From: G020350405 sp964513655 | GTDB lineage: Bacteria > Planctomycetota > Phycisphaerae > Sedimentisphaerales > Anaerobacaceae | NCBI GenBank assembly: GCA_964513655.1 | Contig: CAZENQ010000050.1 | Coordinates: 1 to 20,995 of the forward strand | Length of the DNA: 20,995 nucleotides | Direction: 5' to 3' | In this document: positions 14,889 to 20,995 of the stretch, piece after piece | Layout of the letters: each line of letters starts with the position of its first letter | Numbering within the stretch: position 1 is the first letter of the stretch | Program-made: the position numbers and the translations under genes | The notes under the pieces: model-generated | Told to the model about the DNA's origin: nothing | The model's input: the letters and a program-made list of their open reading frames with translations, nothing else | Database searches by the model: none

Positions 14889-15161
14889 CTATTTTTGGCT
14901 CTTGGAACGTGCGATATTGGCAATGTAATCGATTGCGGCACCGACCGTCTGGATTTTCTCGGCCTCCTCGTCCGGAATGCTCAGGTCAAATTCATCTTCG
15001 AACTCCATGACCAGTTCGACCGTATCCAGTGAGTCGGCATTGAGATCGTTAATAAATGAGGTCTCACGTTTTATCTCAGATTTGTCCATGCCCATCTGCT
15101 CACTTATTATCTCAATTACCCTGTTTTCGATTGCCTGAATATCTACCTCATCAGCACTCAC
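14889..15161 (-). CDS. acpP: Acyl carrier protein
   Basis: Small acidic carrier of growing fatty acyl chains. The phosphopantetheine is attached to Ser44 in the DSLDTVELVMEFEDEF motif. The 90-residue product starts at a GTG (MSADEVDIQAIENRV) with a good AGGAG nine bases before it, and is about ten residues longer at the N-terminus than Escherichia coli ACP. Helices II and III carry the usual acidic residues for partner binding. It lies 205 bases downstream of fabG, the largest gap in the operon, which holds a possible promoter and repeats, so acpP-fabF may also be transcribed on its own. Strong separate expression would fit, as ACP is abundant. Confidence 0.96.
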   Translation of the reverse strand: MSADEVDIQAIENRVIEIISEQMGMDKSEIKRETSFINDLNADSLDTVELVMEFEDEFDLSIPDEEAEKIQTVGAAIDYIANIARSKSQK

Positions 15162-15263
15162 TTGTTTTGTCTCCTAAAACAGGAATTTATCTCATAACCT
15201 TCTAACCAGCCGTCACTAATGACACCGGCGCAGGTAACTAATTTGACCGTTTGTTATTTTGGC

Positions 15264-15297
15264 AGGTAATACTACCTTCTAAAATGGTCATCTACAA
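15264..15297 (-). promoter_or_regulatory. Possible internal promoter and operator before acpP
   Basis: On the minus strand, an A-rich tract (15320-15298) precedes TTGTAG (15297-15292), a 17-base spacer and TAGTAT (15274-15269); both boxes are only partial matches. The -10 lies in a near-palindrome, AGGTAATACTACCT (15264-15277, plus strand), and a related CAGGTAACTA lies 32 bases away at 15231. The arrangement suggests a regulated promoter for acpP-fabF but is not proof. Confidence 0.35.
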
Positions 15298-15347
15298 ATA
15301 TTTTTTTATTTTTTTTTATGCCTGTTCTGTAAAGGCTGAATCTTGAC

Positions 15348-15357
15348 GACCATGGTC
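15348..15357. repeat. 10-bp palindrome after fabG
   Basis: GACCATGGTC is a perfect palindrome ten bases past the fabG stop. It has no loop and no T-run, so a protein-binding site is more likely than a terminator, and chance is possible. Confidence 0.3.
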
Positions 15358-15366
15358 AATACGCCT

Positions 15367-16104
15367 TTACATTGCCATTCCGCCGTCCACACAGAGCACC
15401 TGCCCGGTTATATACCCGGCCTCGTCGCTTGCAAGGAATGCTATCGCCTTTGCAACGTCATCAACGGTGCCGAATCTCCGTAATGGTATCATTTGTTTTG
15501 CGGCCTCTTTGACCGGTTCCGGCAGTTTGTCCGTCATCTCTGTAACGATAAAGCCCGGGGCAATGCAATTGGCCGTTACATTCTTCCTCGCAAGCTCCCG
15601 TGCCACTGTCTTGGTCATACCGATAAGGCCCGCCTTGCTGGCGGCGTAGTTGGCTTGGCCGGCATTGCCTATTACACCCGAGACCGAGCTTAGACAGATT
15701 ATACGGCCGAACTTGTTTCGAACCATGGATCTTGCTGCCACCCGTGTCGCAACAAACGCGGCACGAAGGTTGACGTCAATGACCTTGTCAAAATCCTCAT
15801 CGCTCATCTGCAATATCAACCTGTCGCGGGTAATGCCCGCGTTGTTTACCAGGATGCCTATTCCTCCGTATTCAGAAGCCAGCGACCCGAGTATCTCCGT
15901 CAGCTTGGCTGTATCTGTGATATCCACACACCGGGTCTCACAGCTAAAGCCGGTTTCCTTTACAATATTCTCAAGCTCGCCAAGCTGCTCGGAGTTTATG
16001 TCCAGTCCGACGACTGCGCGTCCCTGTTTTAGCAGTTCAAGAACGACTGCCCGGCCTATCCCTCTTGCCGCGCCTGTTACAACTGCCAGCCTCTTTTCCG
16101 ACAT
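15367..16104 (-). CDS. fabG: 3-oxoacyl-[ACP] reductase
   Basis: NADPH-dependent short-chain dehydrogenase that reduces 3-ketoacyl-ACP in each elongation cycle. The 245-residue protein shows the nucleotide motif TGAARGIG (10-17), NNAG (87-90), the structural Asn112, and the catalytic Ser140 region, Tyr153 and Lys157 in LSSVSG and ANYAASKAG. The C-terminal part has PGFIVTEMT and ITGQVLCVDGGMAM, the usual FabG end. It lies 55 bases downstream of fabD. Family members with other substrates exist, but position inside a fab operon makes the fatty-acid role very likely. Confidence 0.96.
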   Translation of the reverse strand: MSEKRLAVVTGAARGIGRAVVLELLKQGRAVVGLDINSEQLGELENIVKETGFSCETRCVDITDTAKLTEILGSLASEYGGIGILVNNAGITRDRLILQMSDEDFDKVIDVNLRAAFVATRVAARSMVRNKFGRIICLSSVSGVIGNAGQANYAASKAGLIGMTKTVARELARKNVTANCIAPGFIVTEMTDKLPEPVKEAAKQMIPLRRFGTVDDVAKAIAFLASDEAGYITGQVLCVDGGMAM

Positions 16105-16159
16105 CTTACTATATCTCCAACTGTTTAGTATCCCATGTCCCTGTGCACGTCTCCGTTCT

Positions 16160-17101
16160 TCACGCCGTCCCCGTTATCTCTTGCAGGCTGCTCAGGCTGC
16201 TTATATTCTCAACTTTTATCTTCCTGTTGATTCTTCGCATAAGTCCTGTAAGAACTCTTCCCGGCCCAATCTCATAAAATCTTTCAACGCCGTCGGCTAT
16301 GAGTTGTTCCATACATTTTTGCCAAAGAATGGGACAAGTCAATTGCTTTATCAGGCCTTCTCTGATTTTTTCAGCGGACCGGTAATATTCTGCGTCAATA
16401 TTGGCAATAACCTTGACATCAGACGGCTCTGATACCCTGTTTTTTTCTAATGCCTCTTTAAGCGTATCTGCCGCACTGGACATCATTTCCGTGTGAAAAG
16501 CCCCCGCCACTTCCAGTCTTACCGCTTTTATAGCGCCATGCTCCCCGGCCAGTTCCTCTGCCCGTTCGCAGGCCGCTTTGCTGCCGCTTATAACTATCTG
16601 CCCCGGACAGTTGAAGTTAACAGCCGCCAAAAGTTCACCCTGGCTGGCTTCAGAACAGAGATTGCCAACCTTTTCCTCATCAAGGCCGATGAGGCTGACC
16701 ATCGCTCCATCTGTGGCCTTAGCAGCCGCCTGCATCGCCTCGCCACGCTTCTGAACGAGAATAAGCGCATCCTCAAAGCTAATCACACCCGCCGCATAAA
16801 GGGCCGTGTATTCACCTAAACTCAGCCCCGCTGTTACATCCGGCTGGATATCTTTCGCTGCAGGATGCGTTTTAAAGACCTCCAGTATGGCGGCGGAAGT
16901 TGCAAAAATCGCAGGTTGCGAAATCGTCGTTGTGTTTAATCGTTCCGCGGGTCCTTCGAAACAGACTCCGCTCAAATCCAATCCAACTATATCATTTGCC
17001 TTGTTAAAAATCTCTGCCGCCGCGCGAAATGATTGAGCAATCTCCTTGCCCATCCCCACAACCTGAGCGCCCTGTCCCGGAAATAAAAAAGCCGTCTTCA
17101 T
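16160..17101 (-). CDS. fabD: Malonyl-CoA:ACP transacylase
   Basis: Loads malonyl groups from CoA onto ACP to feed fatty acid elongation. The 313-residue protein has FPGQGAQ (7-13), the nucleophile Ser94 in AGLSLGEYTALYAAG, and the catalytic His203 in GAFHTEMM. The residue before the nucleophile is Leu rather than the His of the common GHSLGEY; I believe this variation occurs in other FabD proteins and does not by itself suggest loss of function. It is flanked by fabH (63 bases upstream) and fabG (55 bases downstream). Confidence 0.95.
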   Translation of the reverse strand: MKTAFLFPGQGAQVVGMGKEIAQSFRAAAEIFNKANDIVGLDLSGVCFEGPAERLNTTTISQPAIFATSAAILEVFKTHPAAKDIQPDVTAGLSLGEYTALYAAGVISFEDALILVQKRGEAMQAAAKATDGAMVSLIGLDEEKVGNLCSEASQGELLAAVNFNCPGQIVISGSKAACERAEELAGEHGAIKAVRLEVAGAFHTEMMSSAADTLKEALEKNRVSEPSDVKVIANIDAEYYRSAEKIREGLIKQLTCPILWQKCMEQLIADGVERFYEIGPGRVLTGLMRRINRKIKVENISSLSSLQEITGTA

Positions 17102-17165
17102 AGTCTGTATTTAGTATCTTGCTATTTCTTTCCTGTTTCTGCTAACCTGCAAACGCTCCCTCCGG

Positions 17166-18179
17166 TCAAAACTCAATTACATTTGCCCCCCAGGTCAATC
17201 CTGCTCCGAAAGCGACGAAAATAATAATATCACCTCGCTTGATTTTGCCTGCTCTGGTGCACTCGTCGAAAGCAATAGGTACCGACGCCGCCGATGTATT
17301 GCCGTATTCGGCGATATTTAAAAACACTTTGTCATTGGGCAAATTTAGGCGTTTCGCTGCGGACTCAATAATCCTCGCATTCATCTGGTGCGAGAAGACC
17401 ATCCCGATATCATCAATGGTTAGTCCACACTGCTCCATGCACTCGGTGACAGCTTCAACTATTCGCCGAACCGCCTGCTGGTAAACTTCCCTGCCCTTGA
17501 TTTCCATGTATATTTTTTTCGGGTCGTCCAGCTCCTTGTCCGGCGGATGAAGAGACCCGTATGCTTGGCAATTCAACGCCTCCCAGCGGTCCCCGTCGGA
17601 TGACATTGTGCTGTATATGATGCCCTTGCGCCCCTCTTCAGCTCGCTCAAGGACCACAGCCCCCGCGCCGTCCCCAAAGAGGATGCAGCTCATTCGGTCG
17701 CTCCAGTTGGTAATCTTGGTCAATGTCTCAGCCCCTATCACGAGAGCGTTTCTGAGTCGCCCGCCCTCTATGAACTGCTGCACAATCGACACACCATAAA
17801 CAAATCCGCTGCAGGCGGCAGCCAAATCAAACACCCACGCTTTCTTTGCCCGCAGGTTCCGCTGCACAAACGACGCCGTCGAAGGAAAAACCATCTCCGG
17901 CGTGATAGTGGCCACAATAATAAGTTCAACTTCCCTTGCGTCCAGGTTTGCCTCCGCCAGGGCCCGCTTGGCCGCCTCCGTGGCCAAATATGCCGTCGTC
18001 TCGCTGTCGGTGGTAATGTGCCGCATCTTGATGCCCGTCCGCGTCGTAATCCATTCATCCGTGGTGTCCACCATCTTTGCCAAGTCGTCATTGGTTAATG
18101 TCTTGGCGGGTGCAAATGAACCATGACCGGTTATCACCGCGCGGTAGTCGGCGACCCGTTCCTTAACTTCCTTGTTCAT
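17166..18179 (-). CDS. fabH: 3-oxoacyl-[ACP] synthase III
   Basis: Starts fatty acid chains by condensing acetyl-CoA (or a branched acyl-CoA) with malonyl-ACP. The 337-residue protein has Cys123 in AAACSGFVYG, His264 in FSHQMNARI and Asn294 in YGNTSAAS, the full triad. Family members usually have HQAN; here Met replaces Ala after the His-Gln pair, a small change beside the active site. The N-terminus holds WITTRTGIKMRH, the CoA-binding region. Its start overlaps the end of plsX by 17 bases, so the two are translationally coupled. Confidence 0.96.
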   Translation of the reverse strand: MNKEVKERVADYRAVITGHGSFAPAKTLTNDDLAKMVDTTDEWITTRTGIKMRHITTDSETTAYLATEAAKRALAEANLDAREVELIIVATITPEMVFPSTASFVQRNLRAKKAWVFDLAAACSGFVYGVSIVQQFIEGGRLRNALVIGAETLTKITNWSDRMSCILFGDGAGAVVLERAEEGRKGIIYSTMSSDGDRWEALNCQAYGSLHPPDKELDDPKKIYMEIKGREVYQQAVRRIVEAVTECMEQCGLTIDDIGMVFSHQMNARIIESAAKRLNLPNDKVFLNIAEYGNTSAASVPIAFDECTRAGKIKRGDIIIFVAFGAGLTWGANVIEF

Positions 18180-19185
18180 CAGTTATCCTTACAGAAGTCC
18201 TTGCCAGATATTCGATGATTTTATCGTTTATTTTTCTTATGTGGTATTCTTTGCTGGTCAGGATTGCGTTCTTTATAGTCCTGCTTTTACTTGCCCCGTG
18301 ACATATAAGGGCCGTGCCGTTGACCCCCAACAGCGGTGCTCCGCCGTATTCGTTATAGTCATACTTCTTATAGATTCTTTTTATCACGGGCTTGAACTTC
18401 ATCGCAAGCCGAAGCCTCTCCTGGCCAAGTTCGTGTTGGATTGCCTTGAACAGGCCGTCAACCACACTTTCGGTCAATTTCAAAATCACATTACCGACAA
18501 AGCCGTCGCAAATCACAACGTCACAAACACCCCTGAAAATGTCTCTGCCCTCGATATTGCCGATGAAATTCATCTCCGGGTCTGACCGCATCAGCTCACG
18601 CGTTTTCTTGACTATCTCGTTGCCCTTCGCGTCCTCCTGACCAATACTCATAAGTCCAATCCGTGGATTCTCTATACCCAGGACATGTTTGGAATATATA
18701 GCGGACATCACAGCGTATTGATAAAGGTTTATAGGCTTGCACGCGATATTTGCCCCCACGTCACATACTGTTACAGGTCCCTTGAACGTTGGAAACACCA
18801 CCGCTATCCCCGGCCGGTTAACTCTCAGCAGATTTCGCATCCGCATTTGAAAGGCTGCGATACACGCCCCGGTATTACCTGCCGAGATTACAGCGTCGGC
18901 CTGGTTCGTCTTTGCCATCTTCGCTATAACATTTATGGAGCTTCTGCGTTTGTTCCGAAGACTTTCTATCGGAGGTTCATCCATATCAATAACCTCAGGT
19001 GCGTCCACCACGCTGATGATACCTTCACGGGAGCTCAGCGAGGGAAGTTGCGGCTCAATCGTCTCCTTCGGACCAACAAGTATCAGCTCATCATCTTTGT
19101 CCAGCAGCTTAATTGATTCCAAAACACCTGATATAATTTCATCCGGTGCGTTGTCACCGCCCATTGCGTCAATCGCGATTCGCAT
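18163..19185 (-). CDS. plsX: Phosphate acyltransferase
   Basis: Converts acyl-ACP to acyl-phosphate, the donor for PlsY in phosphatidic acid synthesis; a peripheral membrane enzyme. The 340-residue length is normal. It begins MRIAIDAMGGDNAPDEIISG and carries SAGNTGACIA, GIAVVFPTFKGPVTVCDVGA, and the later VICDGFVGNVILKLTES. It starts three bases after the rpmF stop with a GAGGAG ribosome site inside the end of rpmF, and overlaps fabH. The rpmF-plsX-fabH order is widely conserved in bacteria. Confidence 0.97.
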   Translation of the reverse strand: MRIAIDAMGGDNAPDEIISGVLESIKLLDKDDELILVGPKETIEPQLPSLSSREGIISVVDAPEVIDMDEPPIESLRNKRRSSINVIAKMAKTNQADAVISAGNTGACIAAFQMRMRNLLRVNRPGIAVVFPTFKGPVTVCDVGANIACKPINLYQYAVMSAIYSKHVLGIENPRIGLMSIGQEDAKGNEIVKKTRELMRSDPEMNFIGNIEGRDIFRGVCDVVICDGFVGNVILKLTESVVDGLFKAIQHELGQERLRLAMKFKPVIKRIYKKYDYNEYGGAPLLGVNGTALICHGASKSRTIKNAILTSKEYHIRKINDKIIEYLARTSVRITDEQGS

Positions 19186-19188
19186 CTT

Positions 19189-19377
19189 TTAGCTGCTCTC
19201 CTCCTTGCCGAGCTTCAACGTAATCTTCGGATTGACGTAGCCGCAATTCGTGCAGGCAGAGTGCGGCAGCTTCGCCTGGTCACATTTCGGACAGACTGAA
19301 TAGTTTGTAGCCCGTAGCCGATGATGGCTTCGCCGGGTGCGCGTCCTGCTTTTGCTCGTTTTTTTCTTGGGTAACAT
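19189..19377 (-). CDS. rpmF: 50S ribosomal protein L32
   Basis: Small protein of the large ribosomal subunit. The 62-residue product begins MLPKKKTSKSRTRTRRSHHR, the typical L32 start, and has a zinc ribbon with Cys29, Cys32, Cys42 and Cys45, so this is the zinc-containing form. GGAG nine bases before the ATG is a good ribosome site. It is the first gene of the fab/pls operon. The yceD (DUF177) gene that often precedes rpmF is not present in the upstream 380 bases. Confidence 0.95.
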   Translation of the reverse strand: MLPKKKTSKSRTRTRRSHHRLRATNYSVCPKCDQAKLPHSACTNCGYVNPKITLKLGKEESS

Positions 19378-19472
19378 TACCGACTGCTCCAGAATTTTTC
19401 AGCTTTTGGCGTATGCTGTTTAGCCGTTTTCGCTGACTGACGAATACTAACGGCCAAATACTAAGAAACGCC

Positions 19473-19501
19473 TTAATAATTAACCAAGGCCCGTTTGTCA
19501 A
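19473..19501 (-). promoter_or_regulatory. Promoter of the rpmF-plsX-fab operon
   Basis: Read on the minus strand, a perfect TTGACA (19501-19496), a 17-base spacer and TATTAA (19478-19473, 4 of 6 matches). It gives a leader of about 90 bases before rpmF. It is the best promoter in the divergent gap. Confidence 0.6.
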
Positions 19502-19507
19502 GTCAAA

Positions 19508-19558
19508 TTTGGCCCGACACAGCCGCCACCCGCTTTATCACGCTAAAATTGGGCCAAA
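19508..19558. repeat. Inverted repeat in the divergent rpmF / SPOR-gene gap
   Basis: TTTGGCCC (19508-19515) and GGGCCAAA (19551-19558) are perfect inverted copies 35 bases apart, directly upstream of the rpmF promoter. They could be paired binding sites for a regulator. The rest of the 380-base gap (19378-19757) holds the two promoters listed and nothing else that I can identify. Confidence 0.35.
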
Positions 19559-19635
19559 CTGACGGCTCGAACGTCGCGCTGGCTGCAGACCCTGCCCTTT
19601 TTGCTGTTAGCCAAAAACTAAATTTAACTTTATCG

Positions 19636-19664
19636 TTGAAATTCGTATCGAAATATTGTAGAAA
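19636..19664 (+). promoter_or_regulatory. Candidate promoter for the SPOR-like gene
   Basis: TTGAAA (19636-19641, 5 of 6), a 17-base spacer and TAGAAA (19659-19664, 4 of 6), 94 bases before the ATG at 19758. Confidence 0.35.
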
Positions 19665-19757
19665 GGCTAAATAATTTTTTATACGCCTTTAACGCATTGC
19701 ACCGACCGATAGAATAGCTGCCTGGCGAACTATTTGCAAGGTTAAGCTCATTTGGCT

Positions 19758-20501
19758 ATGGCACGGAATCGCAAAAGAAAGGCCCTGTACGAGGTAGTCG
19801 GCAAAGCTTGGTCTAAGTCAAGTCAGGACAAGACCTTAGAGCAGCCCAGGCCGGCGCCGACTGCTAAGGATGAGCCCATTAAACCACAGGCGGCCAAGCT
19901 CTCTGAAAAAATGGCCTTGTGGCCCAGGAGGCCCAGAATCTTCCAGCTTAGTGCTGGCAGGATTGAAATATCAATACCCTATGGGGTCGCTGTGGCACTG
20001 CTTCTCGGCGTTATTCTGCTGATTTTGGTGGTCTATCGCGTCGGCCAGCTTAGCTCTCCGGCCGACAGGAAACTCGCAGACGCAGAGCCGGAAATCCCGC
20101 CTGCCGTCCAGCCGGTAATACCGGCCGCGACTGAACTCGCACAGCCGCCTGATACTGCCGCGGAGAAAGTTGCTGTTGCTCTTGCCGAAAGAATCGGACA
20201 GCCCGAGCAAAAAGGCGATAACCGAATCGTCATACAGACTTATCAGCTCAGGCCTCACTTGCAGCCCGTAAAACAGTATTTTGCCCGGTTCGGCATAGAA
20301 ACCGAGATAAAAAAAGTCGGCGACTGGTATTACCTGCTCACACTAAATAAATACGAAAATCCCGAAAGGCCGGGAACTGATGGATACGACGCCAAGCAGA
20401 GAATTATCGAGCTGGGTGCCGCATACAGGGCCCCGCTCGGATACGAGACCTTCGGTGATAAGCCGTTTCACGATGCCTACGGCAAGAGGTTTGAAGAATA
20501 A
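19758..20501 (+). CDS. Single-pass membrane protein with SPOR-like C-terminal domain
   Basis: A 247-residue protein with a basic cytoplasmic start (MARNRKRKALYEVVGKAW), a Pro/Lys-rich stretch, one membrane segment at about 75-95 (VAVALLLGVILLILVVYRV), a Pro/Ala-rich outer linker, and a C-terminal domain at about 155-225. The latter pairs an IVIQTYQL strand, a helix (PVKQYFARFGIETEI) and a GDWYYLLTLNKY strand, which is the layout of SPOR domains that bind denuded peptidoglycan at division sites. This assignment is from pattern only. The TTG at 19752 gives two more residues and better spacing to AAGG; the ATG at 19758 is the conservative choice. It is 20 bases upstream of the small basic protein, probably in one transcript. 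Confidence 0.7.
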   Translation: MARNRKRKALYEVVGKAWSKSSQDKTLEQPRPAPTAKDEPIKPQAAKLSEKMALWPRRPRIFQLSAGRIEISIPYGVAVALLLGVILLILVVYRVGQLSSPADRKLADAEPEIPPAVQPVIPAATELAQPPDTAAEKVAVALAERIGQPEQKGDNRIVIQTYQLRPHLQPVKQYFARFGIETEIKKVGDWYYLLTLNKYENPERPGTDGYDAKQRIIELGAAYRAPLGYETFGDKPFHDAYGKRFEE

Positions 20502-20521
20502 GTTTTTAGGAGAAATCTTGA

Positions 20522-20776
20522 ATGTCTATTGACCCTTCACTGAAAATAAAGGGTGCCTTGAGAAGACACCGTAATGTCCTAAAACGCGCTGAGCGCATCG
20601 AGAAGCTCACAGAAGAAGAGCGATGGACCGAGGATGATTCTGTCTTTGCACTCCCGAAGGTTGCCCATCGCAAGGTCCACGCCGGCCGAAAGGAAAAAGA
20701 AGCTGAGACTAAGGAAGGGCTCCCCGAGGGCGTCGAAACACCCCAGGCCGAAGAAACACAAACCGAACCAAAATAA
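20522..20776 (+). CDS. Small basic protein of Planctomycetes/Verrucomicrobia/Chlamydiae type
   Basis: An 84-residue protein. Residues 1-55 (MSIDPSLKIKGALRRHRNVL, then ERIEKLTEEERW and SVFALPKVAHRK) match what I remember of the small basic protein family restricted to the PVC group (TIGR04137); its biochemical function is unknown to me. The C-terminal 30 residues, rich in Glu, Lys and Thr, are an extension beyond the family core. AGGAG nine bases before the ATG is a strong ribosome site. It starts 20 bases after the SPOR-like gene. This is the best lineage marker in the window. Confidence 0.8.
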   Translation: MSIDPSLKIKGALRRHRNVLKRAERIEKLTEEERWTEDDSVFALPKVAHRKVHAGRKEKEAETKEGLPEGVETPQAEETQTEPK

Positions 20777-20787
20777 CCCCTTGCTCG

Positions 20788-20940
20788 CCCCGTATCCCTG
20801 TGGTACGGGGTCATTCCGTGCCCGATACGGAATCTCAAAACCCTTTAACCCCTGCCGTCAACGGCGTTAGGATTTAGCCCCCACCCCGCGAGGTGGGGGT
20901 CATCCTGATTTTACCCTATAACCGCTGGCCCCGCCAGTGG
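20788..20940. repeat. Cluster of five hairpins, REP-like palindromes
   Basis: Five stems in 153 bases: CCCCGTA/TACGGGG (20788-20810), ATTCCGT/ACGGAAT (20813-20833), GCCGT/ACGGC (20854-20865), CCCCCACC/GGTGGGGG (20878-20899) and CCGCTGGC/GCCAGTGG (20922-20940, one G-T pair). GGGGTCAT follows the first and fourth stems. The second unit, GTCATTCC...GGAATC, has the look of the dispersed GTCATTCC palindromes found in many bacterial intergenic regions. TTTT after the fourth stem could also serve as a terminator for the small basic protein gene. No ORF is supported from 20777 to the window end. Confidence 0.6.
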
Positions 20941-20995
20941 TCGTATTTAGCCCCACGTTTACAGACTGTGTCGCAATGGTGTTTGAGTTTGTATC

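Noticed and set aside
15650..16432. 260-codon plus-strand open frame across fabG and fabD
   Set aside because: It runs antisense over two well-supported fab genes and shows no coherent domain.
16820..16840. FabD nucleophile motif GLSLGEY as a sign of a dead enzyme
   Set aside because: Ser94 and His203 are present; the His-to-Leu change next to the nucleophile is, to my knowledge, tolerated in the family.
20788..20940. CRISPR-like repeat array
   Set aside because: The stems differ in sequence and spacing; there are no identical repeats with regular spacers and no cas genes.

Overview
The window looks like chromosomal DNA of a PVC-superphylum bacterium, most likely a planctomycete of the Phycisphaerae type. 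The evidence is indirect: a C-terminally extended small basic protein of the kind known from Planctomycetes, Verrucomicrobia and Chlamydiae (20522-20776), an LL-diaminopimelate aminotransferase, a rpmF-plsX-fabH-fabD-fabG-acpP-fabF cluster, weak Shine-Dalgarno sequences at many starts, and roughly balanced GC by eye. I found no rRNA, tRNA, IS element, phage gene or CRISPR array. Most of the window is ordinary housekeeping DNA with several accessory curiosities.

Layout. 1-1216: 3' part of a MacB/FtsX-type ABC transporter permease. 1217-1874: a long non-coding stretch with a near-consensus sigma-70 promoter overlapped by palindromes, a candidate RNA of about 260 nt, and a clear intrinsic terminator. 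1875-2297: a PerR-type Fur-family regulator. 2535-3764: dapL (lysine/peptidoglycan precursor). 3833-7213: a same-strand run of a fused folK-deoxynucleoside kinase gene, panC, panD and a frame-broken lgt. 7345-8187: rhomboid protease with its own good promoter. 8262-10232 (minus): an ECF sigma factor, a membrane-anchored putative anti-sigma protein and a secreted charged coiled-coil protein, tightly packed as one transcription unit. 10342-10626 (minus): a small Cys-rich protein. 10763-10846: a 27-codon gene for a very basic peptide. 10908-12482: a RACo-like ferredoxin/ASKHA ATPase. 12491-13450 (minus): a Na+/Ca2+ exchanger. 13622-19377 (minus): the L32/fatty-acid/phospholipid operon reading rpmF, plsX, fabH, fabD, fabG, acpP, fabF. 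19758-20776: a single-pass membrane protein with a SPOR-like tail and the small basic protein. 20788-20940: a cluster of five hairpins that looks like dispersed palindromic repeats.

How the genes fit together. The right half makes acyl-ACP for lipids: FabD loads malonyl-ACP, FabH starts chains, FabG and FabF elongate, and PlsX passes acyl groups to phospholipid synthesis, with L32 co-transcribed. The folK-dNK/panC/panD run makes cofactors (folate, pantothenate/CoA) and salvages deoxynucleosides. The most interesting unexplained items are the promoter-RNA-terminator unit next to perR, the HPPK-dNK fusion, the tiny basic gene at 10763, the orphan RACo-like protein, and the damaged lgt. I do not see a clear new defence or mobile system.
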